From assembly GCF_000002985.6 (NCBI RefSeq), contig NC_003279.8, forward strand, positions 9,052,001 to 9,116,000: 64,000 nucleotides of DNA, given 5' to 3'. The notes below the pieces were generated by a model. The model did no database searches and had not been told where the DNA came from. It saw only the letters and a program-made list of their open reading frames with translations. The position numbers and the translations under genes were made by a program. This document shows, in pieces, positions 25,887 through 37,227 of the stretch (positions within the stretch are counted from its first letter, which is position 1; each line of letters begins with the position of its first letter). This DNA is from Caenorhabditis elegans. Taxonomy: Eukaryota > Nematoda > Chromadorea > Rhabditida > Rhabditidae.

Positions 25887-28011
25887 TTAGTAGAACTTGA
25901 CTGCAATCATAAACTTAAATTCTTCTGGTTGATCATCACAATTATTAAAAACAGGTCCAACAGCTCTTGGCTTCATTGCCAGTTCCTTTTTACCGGTTCT
26001 CTTTGCCCAATCTTCGGCACGTTGAGCAAGACGAGCTTTTCGTTCGGCTGCATCTGTTGAATTCTCATCATCATCCGAATCAATTGTGATTCTTTTTGGT
26101 TGTTTTTCCTTCTTTTTATCTCCAGCAATGTCATTATCAGATGTCGAATCTTCATCACCTTCTCCATCCGAAAGATAACACGGTGGAACAAAGAATCCAT
26201 CATCTTCCTCACCACCATCGTCATCGTCGTTATCCTTTTCCTGAAAAATAATCAAGTTAAATGTGTCAAAATATATTGAAATCTTGATCATAATTATTGA
26301 TTTAAAAAGAAACTGAAATTAAAAGAAAACTAACAGCATCATCATCGGAATTGCATTCTTCACCATCAGAAGGTTCGTCTTCCCACTCGTCATCCGATAC
26401 AACCTGAAATTTATCAATTTAAGATTTTTTTTCGCTGATTGGCAGACAAGCTCACATTATAATCAATACCAATTTCTTCTGCCAATGGACACGATCCGGA
26501 TACAATTTTTGACTTCTTTCGCCATGTTCCATAGTACTGTGGACGACGATTTCCATGAAATTGGAACAACTTTGCCTTCATATTTCTGAAAGTTATATCA
26601 CAAATGTTAGTATTTTTAGTCATTTGGAATAATATTTTTGAACTACAATTGAAGAAAAATATAATTTAGTTACGTATTAGAATCCCTGGGACAATATAAA
26701 GTTTAGAATAATTTTTGGAAAACTATTTCGATATGAAAATTATTAAAATAATAAAAACCTATATACAGGCATGCTAAAAACAAATCGTTCGAGTATACGC
26801 ACTGAGAAATCTTACTAATAAGAAATAAAAATAAATTTCTTCAGATGAAAAGGTGTTTCTAATGTAAATAAAATCTGAATAAACAAAGCTTCAAATTTTC
26901 GAAAATGTGATTTTCTAAAAAACTATGTACTTACCTGGCCTTTGAAGATTCAATTGGTACAATTTTTGCCGCAGATTCAATGAATGAAGCGATCGAGTTA
27001 ATCTTGAAATAAAAACTATGAAAATAAATAAAATTTTCGAATTATACCTCTTCGTGTTGTGTAAAAATATCAGCATCGTCGGGAAGTGGATCTCTTGAAA
27101 TAATTTTTGCGAGAGACATTCCATCCTTTCTCTCGAATGGTAGATACCAGTTAGAAGACTCTTTCTGAGGTTCTGCAACTTTTTTCTTTTCGACTTTCGA
27201 GAAGAATTTAGCGAAAAGTGCAGACTGTCGACGCTTTCTCTCTTCGATAGCCTCTTCTTCCTTTCTTTTTGCTTCTTTCTTTTCCTCATCTTCCCGCCGT
27301 TTAGCTTCTTTCTTTTCTTCTTCTTCCTTCTTTCTTTTGTTCCTTTCTTCATCCTTCTTCATTTTCTCTTCTTCATCTTTTTTCTTTTTCTCTTCAGCCT
27401 CTTTCCGTTTTTCCTCTTTTTTCTTATCTTCTTCCAACTTCTTATCCAACCGTTCCCTGAAAACAATTAGATGTAAAATAAATTTAATAATTTCTAAAAA
27501 ATCTTTACTTTTCTTTTTTCTCCTTGTCCAAACGTTTCTCTTCGGCTAGCTTATCTTTTTCTAAACGCTTTTCCTCAAGAATTCGTTCGCGTTCGATTCG
27601 TTGCTTTTCCCTTTCCTCCATTTTCTCTCTCTTCTGCTTTTCTCGTTCTTCTCTCGAAACTTTTGGAGTTTTTGGAGTTTTCGGAGTTTTCGGAGCTTTT
27701 GGGGACTGTTGGGAAGTTTCTTTTTGAGGAGAAGTATCCGATAGTTCAATCACAGACTGATTTGAAGAATCACGCGATAGCTGAAAAAATGTTTTTTGAA
27801 ATATAAAGAAACATGAGATTATTATTACCTTCACTTTCTTCGCATCTTTCTCTGGTGGAGTTTGAGCTACCCGTTTCACACCTTTCTGATTTGGGTCACA
27901 GGAATTCTGAAACAAAAAAGCATATTCCAAATTTCAGATTAAAAAATAAACCTCATTCGTCTCGATTAGTACATCGTCAGTAGTGTTATCGGTAACATGA
28001 GATTCATCCAT
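25887..28011 (-). CDS. chaf-1: Chromatin assembly factor 1 large subunit (p150/CHAF1A homologue)
   Basis: The minus-strand gene starts MDESHVTDNTTDDVLIE at 28011 and ends FKFMIAVKFY. In order it has an N-terminal part with the Pro/Thr/Lys repeat PKAPKTPKTPKTPKVSR, a very long Lys/Glu/Arg-rich coiled region of the KER type (roughly 27050-27650), a segment with LFAKFFSKVEKK, the conserved CAF-1 block KAKLFQFHGNRRPQYYGTW followed by IGIDYNVVSDDEWEDE, and a strongly acidic stretch with repeated Asp and Glu. This order matches CAF-1 p150. The complex deposits new H3-H4 on replicating DNA with PCNA. The KER region binds DNA and the acidic region contacts histones in known homologues. At least seven exons are needed to join the segments. 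Confidence 0.9.
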
Positions 28012-28024
28012 TTTTGAGAAAACT

Positions 28025-28026
28025 CT
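28025..28026 (-). promoter_or_regulatory. Probable trans-splice acceptor of chaf-1
   Basis: The minus strand reads CAGAATATTTTCAG, then AGTTTTCTCAAAA, then the ATG. The 13-base leader and strong TTTTCAG suggest spliced-leader addition. Confidence 0.5.
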
Positions 28027-28665
28027 GAAAATATTCTGTTTTATCTGCGAACCAAAAGAAAAAAGGCGTTAATGTTTGCAAATGTCAGACAAAAGTTTTT
28101 AATTTTGAAAGCGGATATCTCCCGCTTCTGATGTTTTTCGGCCACGGCCACCGCAATTGTCGGCCAACTCTCTGCACCCTCTCTATTTGCCGTAGTCTCT
28201 CATTCAGTGAGGCGAATCTACCAAAAAAATTGTTTGGGAATTTTCCGATAAAAACGAACACAGGTTTCCAAAAATCTGGTCAAACCATTAGATAAAAAAT
28301 ACCGCAAAATCAATAAAAGTTAGATTAAGGGTCAATATTTTCGGGTAAACTGCATTTGAAGCTCAAAAATCGTGAGACACGACGAGCGAGCTGGTAAAAT
28401 TTTTGCGAAATCAATAGATTTAAAGCATGCTTATAAGCATAATATAGGTGTTTTGCGGTTTTTAAAATACAAAATGTAGTTATAAGAGATTCACCAGCTG
28501 TATAATGTAAAAATTTCAAAATCGCAAATATTTTTCAATTGCGACCATCGAGAGGCGCGATTAGAAAAATATTAGTAAAATGATGGTGGTCCCGCAGCGA
28601 ATTTCACAATTTGTAAAACGCGTCTAAAATATTGTCATAAGTAGTTTATAAACGTCGAAAACCTG

Positions 28666-28956
28666 TGAGACCCGAAGAACTCGGGGGATGTCCAATTGGG
28701 GGGATTACCAACTCGGGGGATTGGCCCCGCCCACAGAACCGTGGCTTGCAATACGCCCATTTCTGCAACTGCCGCACAGTTTTAAAACTGTATTTCTCTC
28801 AATAGAGCGAGAAATAACAAGAAAAAATAATTTTAAAATCGTGCGGCAGTTGCAGAAATGGGCGTATTGCAAGCCACGGTTCTGTGGGCGGGGCCAATCC
28901 CCCGAGTTGGTAATCCCCCCCCCCCAATTGAACATCCCCCGAGTTCTTCGGGTCTC
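28666..28956. mobile_element. Foldback element with 8-base target duplication (hAT-like)
   Basis: The 291-base element is a nearly perfect palindrome with arms of about 125 bases and a short centre. It begins GAGACCCGAAGAACTCGGGG and ends with the reverse complement. AAACCTGT is present immediately before and immediately after it, an 8-base target duplication typical of the hAT superfamily. The arms differ mainly in the length of a C/G run (six against twelve). There is no transposase, so movement would need an enzyme from elsewhere. Confidence 0.85.
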
Positions 28957-30222
28957 AAACCTGTGAGTCTCTTGATTCTTACACAATAAGGTCTCAAGAA
29001 CATTACTCAATAGCTTTCACAACATGTCTTAATATTTTACAAATTTCTGAAAATGCCCGATGAATGGCGAATTCCTGTATTTCAAAACGATAATAAGGCC
29101 AAAAAAGGACAATGTCTAGAAAATTCACTGCAACATAATGGAATCTTCGTCTCCAGCAGAATTGAGATTCAGGAAAGGTCTCTACAAGAATACTACAACG
29201 AATTCTAAATTTCAATTAGATATAAATGAAAATATTATCATTGCGAGGAATCTTATCATCTATATCTACAAAGTTTTTTGTAGTTTACCAATTAGAAGTT
29301 ATTCAAAGTTCAATTGCTCTCATCAATTGTATCAGTACATATCACATCATTCCTCTAACTTGCATCAATGTATCAATGTGACGTTGAACTGAACCAAATA
29401 AATTCTGAATGTTTTCGTTGTCTCTGATCCACAAAATGATGTCATGAGAAGAGGGAAAAGCAAGAGCACAAGCCATAGTGAGAGGATATCTTTTTATTTC
29501 TATTTTTAGTCGTCATTCCTTCTATTTTCTTTCTTCCTTTATCCACTTGTCCTCCACGTTTCCTTTCCGTGTTAGCGCCAGATCAAAAAATAAGAAAGAT
29601 CCGCGTATTGCCATGTCTGTCAAAACAATTGTTTTTGAGAGTTGAAAACCTATTTATTTCAATTCAAGTACTTACTTATGAAATGTTTCTAGGTTTTCTT
29701 TCGATACCTAGCTTGTCTACAGTGATAGTTCGGAATTAGCTAGAACTTTTCCACACTCTAAAAATAAATTTTTTCCCAAAAAAAGTTACTTTAAAATTCA
29801 TTATTTCAATAAGAAAATTATCATAAAATGTTTTGATACCTAAATACTTATCATCATTGTACAAATACTTTTAAATTGTGTAAATCGACGACTGGAATCA
29901 AAAGTTCAAAAGTGGATTACACCAGTATGGAAATTTTTTAAATAATTTAGGATGCTAAAATACTTAACCAAATATACTAGTTAAACTTTTCAAAAGCCGA
30001 AATAAACTTTTTTATTTACAATCAAAACAATCAAAAAGTTTCAATTAATCAGTTTTCACTTTTTTTCACCCTAAAACCATAATTTTGAGAGAGATATTTA
30101 GATTTTAAACTCGTTCAAATATTTTAACAAACTTCATTTATCAACGAAAAAAATGTACCTTTTTCGAGATATTTGTTTCAGATTTTTGAATGATAATTGG
30201 GAATTTGCAGCTTAAAAACATA

Positions 30223-30691
30223 TACCGTATATTCTCTATTAGTGCGGCATCTCTAATAGTGCGGCATCTCTATTAGTGCGGCACCCTTACTGCCCTTTCG
30301 AAAATTAGTGCGGCAGTCTCTAATAGTCCGGCAGTCTCTAATGGTGCGGCACTCCTTTTTTTTGGTTGCGAAAGCCACCTCAAATATTCGATTACTCCAA
30401 TGGTATCCTTGTTCAATCTTTAATAATTTCTCATAAATTTTCACTTAAACATTGCATTTCAGTGCCTTTGGGGGCAAAATACACAATTTTCATTGATTTT
30501 CACATAAAATATGAAGTTTTATGAGGGAATTTTGAGTTTACTACTCTCGAAAGTAGTAACCTCAAAAGGAAAATTAGTTATCGAAAATTAGTACGGCGGT
30601 CTCCAGTAGTCCGGCAGTCTCTAATAGTGCGCAAGCCGCGAAAGGCCCGGAAATTAGTGCGGCATGCCGCACTAATAGAGAATGTACGGTA
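30223..30691. mobile_element. Second TA-flanked inverted-repeat element
   Basis: The ends are 28-base inverted repeats with one mismatch: the left end runs from TACCGTATATTCTC to GTGCGGCAT and the right end is its complement. Between them the words CTAATAGTGCGGCA and CTAATAGTCCGGCA are reiterated. The outer TACCGTA and CTCTATTAGT words match the element in rad-54 intron 1 while the inner word differs (GTGCGGCA against GTCTTGCA), so these look like two branches of one family. TA flanks both ends. Confidence 0.8.
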
Positions 30692-33169
30692 GTTCAAAAT
30701 TAAAAAGTGGTTAAAGGTATTTAGGGATATTGAACTTTTTCGGTATTTTAAAGATGATTTAAAAAAATTTTTAAATGGCAAATTCACAAGCAATTAACGT
30801 ACATCTAAATATATTGTTGTGGTTTTAGAAACATTCCTGGAAATCGCATTTTTAGGAATTTTTAGCTATAAAAAAGTCGTCACACATTACGTTATAAGAT
30901 GGGATCTACTCGGATTGCACTCAAAAATTATCAATCATGAAAATATGTTAAAGTACCTAAAATGTAAAATATTATGAACTTGTGTATTTTAATCTGCGTG
31001 ATCTCTCTAAATCACATGTTGTCACAAGTCATTTGTATCTATAAAACCAGCAGGTCCCCTTTTTCTCTTTTTTTCTTTTAAACATACAATCTATTATCAT
31101 TATCATTTATCACCACCAATCTCTCTTTTTGTCCATTTTCCTCTCAATTTACCATATTTTCTTCCCCCTCTTTCCGCCTTTTCTATTTTCGGCGAAACCG
31201 TCGCCATTTTCGTCTTATCACGTATCCGAAATAGCCGAATATACAGACAGAGAGACTATTGAACAACGAAGAGAAATTAGAGAAGAAAGGTGAATTGATG
31301 ATAAAATTGTAAAATATACGTGTTTGCTCTCTTGTTTGACCTGAAATTATAGCTTCAACCATCTGCCCATCTTATCAGTTTCATGGTCTTTGGCTTGTTA
31401 GTGTCTTTGAGTTTTGAAGTTTGCATTTTTGAAATTTAAATAATTTCCAAGTGGTAACATGCACAATTGAATCTTTAAATGGTACTCTTAGCATTTGATT
31501 GCATCTTTGAAGTTTAGCCAAAGTTTGATCTCCAACTATTGCTAATATTTGATCCAAAATTTTTCGAGCCGTTTTAAACTTAGACAAGACATCGTAAAAA
31601 TGGGATCAGAGATTTGGCGGACCTTTGCCATAAGTGTGTTTGGGCAAAACTTGGATTGAAAGTTGCAGCCAAATACCGTTTTTAAGGGAATATCAGCTAA
31701 AGCTCCTGTTTTGTGCAACTACGCCTTACCATGGAACTCATTAAAAAAGTTTTTCTGAGATTTTCCTATAAGTGGAAGTGACTAATTGAAAGCTGAAACT
31801 ACACAATGAAAGTAGAAAACCACCAAAATAATATTTAAAATTATGATATGCAAAAAAACTTTCCACTTTTCAACTTTGATTGCATTTCAATTATATATTG
31901 TAATATTTGGTAATTTTAGCACCATATCAGTAGTTTTGAACATTTTCCAACTGGTTAACTCATTTTCAATAAAAAATGGTAAGAACTGCAACAAGAATTT
32001 TAAAAAATCTTTCTCATATTTTAACATTTTTCAAGTTTCATATTTTAATATCGTTTTACCGCTGTCTTACTGTTGAGCACAGTTGGGGTTCTTATCTGCC
32101 TCTAGGTGCAACATTTGAATTATTTGCAACCATTATATCGTTCATTATTTTTCAAAAAGAATGCTTCCCATAAATATTCAATATGCTTTGCAGAAACAAG
32201 CAGACAAAAATGTCAAAACTGTGAACTTTTGTAATTTATCTTGTCATCTGTGATCAGTATCTCCTTATCACCCTCACTTATCACAATTTTCATTAATTAA
32301 TCAATTTCCGTGACAACCGGAAATGCGACAATCGTGTATCCCCTGTTTCTTGTAATCAATTCCGACTCTTTTCATAAGATTTCTCTTTTTGATATTTCAC
32401 TGTATATTCATTCTCTCACGGGTGCCAATTTTAGATTATAAAAGCCATAATAGCCGCCAAGCTTTTTTTTTTTTAGAAAATTGACAATTTCCGGGTAGGC
32501 GGATTTGGGGATGCTGGCGAAAAGGTCAAAAGGGACATTTTAAAGTAGCATATGGATGAAGCTATGAAAAGTTGCAAGATTTGTTGAGAACAGCAGGAAA
32601 TTCTTGAAAATTGTTTCAATTCGGAAAAACTTTTGAGAATTTTAGTTTGAAACATTGAGAATCGTTTTAAAAATTTAAACGGCGTTTTTCAAATCTAGAC
32701 TGTAATTAAAAAAAATCAATTTTATTTTTAAAGTCTCATCCTTCAAGTTTTGAAGTGGCTCATTTTTTCAGGATTCTATCCTATTTATTCCAAAGAAAAG
32801 TGAACCAACTTTGAAATATGAACCCTGAAATTGTAAAGAGTGAATAATCAATGCTACAGTAGCCAACTCATTTATTTTGTATATTTTTTGTTTCTCTCAC
32901 TTCTCTCATAACTGCCAAGAGTAATTGAATCCAACACTTGATTACGGAAATCAGATATTTTGCTCTAATAAACAAAATCAAATCAAAAACTCACAAGATT
33001 CTGAATGTTTTCATTCAATGTTTTTCATCAAATGACTTTTTATTCATTTTTAAGGGAAACTTTTTGTACTTTAAAATTATAACCAGAGTACATTTTTCAC
33101 ATATTTTTGTTGTCATAATATCAAAAATAATTGTGTTTTTGTTCAAAAATAGTCAGATGATTTTTTGAT

Positions 33170-34445
33170 AAGAATCCTCGGCACTTTGCTACTCCTGGCG
33201 CGCGGACGGAGCGCGCTAGTAATAATGTCTCGAACGCCCGGCGCACTCTCTGCGCGCGCCCGGCGCATTTCATACGAATTTGGCCACGGCTCGTTCCCCA
33301 TCCCTTCATTATTTTTATCAAATACATTGTCAACTTGGAATACTGAGTTTATATAAATTTAATTTTATTAAATTGAAAATCTTAAAAAAATTTAACAAAA
33401 AATTTAACAATGCATTTCAAAATTAATAATTTTCATTGTGTAGCAAGTCCCCTTCTTTTTCTGTTGGAGTTCCTCGAGTTCTTTCGATGGACCTGCAAAA
33501 ATAAAGAAGTTAATTTCATTCATTGAAACATTTTTCATGTTCATTTGAAGAAGAAAAACTTACAAGTATCTGAGAAAATATGCAACTCCAAAAATCTTCT
33601 TTCCAGCTCTCTCGTGTATAGGCTGTGCGAGGAGGTGGTGAATCCAGTTCATCTCCATACTTTGCTGCTTTTCTGAAAATATCAATTTCTTTTTTTTTTT
33701 TAATAATTGCGATGCGTAGAAAAGGTTGAAGACCGGGTAGTTATCAAATTATTACTAATTTCGAATAAATTGTTTCTATAATCTTACCGATGAATTATTT
33801 CATTCTAATCCTCCGATAATTTGTTTCGTACCGGCATCTAAGCATTTTCTGCAAATTTTTTCATTAATATTTAATTGAAAAACAAATAAAAAATCAAGAA
33901 AATGTGTAAAGTCGAAAAAAACTGAAAAAAAACACCGCTTGAAAAATTTGGCAGAGTTGAAATCTAGGCCGCGGCCGCGATCTGCGAAGGGCGCGCGCAC
34001 GGGGCGCGCACGGGGCGTGAACGATCCGCGCACAGAGCGTCGACGATGTGCGGATCATGGATTTTCTACGTGAACATTAAGGATTGGGAAGTCAAAACAA
34101 CTGTAAAGTGCCTATATACTAGTACTTGCTCATATACGGACATATATGTATACATACATAGTATAGTTTCCTATCAATTGTGTGTCCCATTAGACAACCC
34201 CAACCTGGAGCCAATAAATGTTCCATTTTTTTCGTTTACAAATTCATAATCGTGATTGCATAGTTATTAATCTATAAAATTCTGAAAAAATCACGTTTAT
34301 TTCGATTTCTGGCTCCGGTTTCGTTCTTGTCTGATTCTATTCGCATCCAGTGCGCATACCCTTTGCGCTCAAGGTGCGCGCGCCAGGCGGATACCCTTAT
34401 TTTCGCGCGCCAGGCGCAGAACGTGCGCGCCCCAGGAGTAGCGAA
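33170..34445. repeat. GC-rich islands with inverted outer ends
   Basis: Three GC-rich islands (about 33177-33270, 33965-34050, 34360-34445) stand out from AT-rich surroundings, with reiterated GCGCGC, CGCCCGGCGC and GGGCGCGCAC words. The outer edges are related in inverted orientation: CTCGGCACTTTGCTACTCCTGG on the left corresponds to the complement of CCAGGAGTAGCGAACTGCCGAG on the right, with a few differences. This could be the border of a degenerate 1.3 kb element or two dispersed repeats in opposite orientation. Confidence 0.5.
33423..33658 (-). CDS. Putative small two-exon gene (54 aa), unrecognised
   Basis: Two minus-strand exons, 33564-33658 and 33423-33492, are joined by a 71-base intron with GT donor and TTTTTGCAG acceptor. 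Together they encode 54 residues starting MEMNWIHHLLAQPIHER and ending LLHNENY. An acceptor TTTTCAG at 33673 and a possible upstream exon near 33788-33850, which has stops in all frames, would be the leader. A second frame across the same exons is also open (SPPPRTAYTRESWKEDFWS, ending RRGLATQ) but lacks an ATG. I know no family for either. The splice signals are better than those of other open frames in this gap, but the gene remains a candidate. It sits between the GC-rich inverted ends. Confidence 0.35.
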
Positions 34446-34717
34446 CTGCCGAGTCAGAAGGCATTTTGAAAGATATTTGCACTTTTGAAACATTTTATTA
34501 TGAAAAATGAGATTGTTTGAGTAACTAGGGATTTTTGTGAGGGTTCTTTTTGAAGTACGCGCAATTGTTCAAAATGATGAAATATCACGAAAGAAATATA
34601 AGCTAAAAAGGTTAAAATTAGTTTTTATTCCAAATTTTGAAACCTTCTTTTAACTCCATCTGGTTGGTTTAACAGTGGGTGGAGCTATTCGCTGCTTGCT
34701 CCTGCAGTTTTCATCTT

Positions 34718-34734
34718 GGGGGGGGGGGGGGGGG
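34718..34734 (+). repeat. Poly-G tract of 17 bases
   Basis: Seventeen consecutive G residues are followed directly by ATTG and a run of A. Long G tracts can form quadruplexes, and in C. elegans they are known sites of deletion when the DOG-1/FANCJ helicase is missing. Confidence 0.9.
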
Positions 34735-37112
34735 ATTGAAAAAAAAAATTATTCACAGATTTTTTTTCTTAATTTTTCTTTTGCGAATTCAATATTTCAA
34801 GGCATCCTCAATTTCCTCAAATTTCTAAACATGGTCACGGAATTGTTTTACTGATGAAATTAGTCAAATAACGTTGAAAACTTCACAACATAAAAGTTTC
34901 GAGATTATTTTAAAGCTGGACACAAGTGGAAAATGAAGCTTGTTTTTGGTACATTCTTCACATCTTTTGATATTAATCGAGACGTACTTACTTTTTTAGA
35001 GCAAATGCAATACCCAATTCCAATCAAGTGCCTAGACTCTTATTATCTTCCTAAACAATGAAATTGTTCAAACTGATTGATCTTTTGAATTAATCACTTT
35101 CTCAGGCTCTCCCTTACCCTCTCACAACCTTATACTATTTCTCTAATCGTCTCAATTTCCAAACCCCTTGTCAAAAATCCTGCATTCCGTTTTTGATGGT
35201 CATTGAAGGAAAAACGGGCCGAAAAGTGGGCGTGGATATATTCCGTAAACAAACCGTCCGTGTTTGCTCACACGCGGCTCTCGCTCGTTTCCGCGCGCAC
35301 TTTTCGCGTCACGCAAAATGGGCGGAGCCTATTTGTCAGAATGAAGTGAGAGGAGGTTTTCCGCGCGGAAAAATAGTGGAATACGATGAGAAAGTTTGTT
35401 TATTTTTCGACTTTCGCCTGCCTCACCGTCATCATCTCCAATTGAATGCGCGTCGTGCCTAACTCCCCATTTTTTGAAATATCTTTCTCTTTTTCTCTGT
35501 GTCTCTTTCTCTGTTTTGGTTACTGTAGGTTTATTGATTAATTTTCCAATTTTCGGAAAAAAAATATTCAGACACAAAGTAAGTATTTCTCAATTGTAAC
35601 TATTTTTTAATCTCAAAATTATAATAATTTTGGTAGAACCTCCTAGTTAGAGTTAAATGGGGATTTTTTTAAAGGTTTTCTGAACTTCAGATTTTTTGGT
35701 TTTTTAGCAATATTCACGCTATTTTCAATTTTTCAAAAAAACATTTCGTTCTTAAACTATTATTCTTTGACTATTCCCACTCAATTTTTAAATGCAAATC
35801 TTGAGAAAGCGAAAAAAAATCAGAAAAAATTCCAGATCCAGTCATCTGAATCTGACACTCAATGACGTAGAGAATGTACTCTCTATACACTTTCCAGCTC
35901 CATTTTGAAGATTTTAGTCAGAACTACATTAAAGTATTATTTGTAAGTACCCCTGGCTTCATACTCTGAAATTTTTAACATTTTCTCTAAAAAATCAAAC
36001 TTGTGTAGTTTCTGCTCTTTGGAAGTTAAGCTCATGAACCAAAAGACCATTCTTCCTCAAGTAAGGTTCATTAATATTTACCAAGTTCGCCAGAGAGTTG
36101 CCTTCACTCTTTCTTAAATACATATACTTCACGAAAAAGTAAAGTTTTCATCAGTTTTTTTCTCAATCCCAATTTAAAAATGACCGTGTTATTTTGGTAC
36201 TAAACTGTGCTATTTATAAACAAAGTTGGGAGACCGTTAATAGTTAGGTTTGTTGGTAACTCGACACTTTTGAGTAAATACTGGTTTTTTCTCGCCGCGG
36301 GGCTCCGATGGTAAGGCTCACTTTCATCGGCCAATTGCTGTTTTTTCTGCAATGGACGGACGTTAACTTAACCTTTGAACCCTGGCAGGCAATGTTAGTT
36401 TAAGTTGAATTAGACAGATCTAAAGATATTGCTCAAATGTAGGTAATTTCTAATAACCTTGGCTCTAGCTGAAAGTCCAAACGGGAGCTGTGACATTTCA
36501 GTTGATGGTAGGTGAATATCACTTTCAAAAAATTATAGCTATTTTCTGTTGGAAATGTTCTTTTCGGTGTCAACAGCTCAGCCAACGGATCATTCGAGAT
36601 ATTTAATAGGTCGATTCAAGAAAATATAAGATAGATTAGAACCTGTGAATTTTGAATGACTTGATTTGGACAAACTTGGCTCAACTTGTAGTTATAAGTG
36701 CACGGAATGCCGTTGAAGCTCTCGCTGTTTGTTCCGAAAATTGCGGAAAAATTTCACGTGGGTTTACTATTTTCCTCACACTAAAATTTGTGTAACAACT
36801 CTGGTAGTTTTTGAAGATCAACCTGAATAAACGTGTAAGTAGGCTACAAAACAGTAGGTAGGTCATGTAAATTAGAGTGATTGGTGATGCCCATATATTC
36901 GAGCTGACAATTTCGGAAGTTGGGCACTGTAAAATAAAGAGGTTACAAAACCTGCAATTGCGGCACTGTTCTATGGGTGTAACTATTATCTTGATCTAGT
37001 AAGAACTAATCATAAAACTTAGGAATCATCTCTTCGAACCCATTGATTTTTTGAATCATCTGGTGCGGCCGCACCTAAAGATGATCTCTTTCGTCTTGAG
37101 ACCCAATCTACC

Positions 37113-37227
<115 letters not shown>

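Larger units (their letters stand above)
28012..33422. other. Intergenic region upstream of chaf-1
   Basis: Apart from the two inverted-repeat elements listed separately, this 5.4 kb holds AT-rich DNA with no supported gene. Frames such as 28688-28966 and 30253-30793 lie inside the repeat elements. 31040-31260 is pyrimidine-rich and promoter-like, but no linked gene is obvious. Confidence 0.55.

Noticed and set aside
28688..30793. Open frames within the foldback and inverted-repeat elements
   Set aside because: Their peptides are translations of the repeat words (for example repeated CRTIRDCRT) with no transposase motif.
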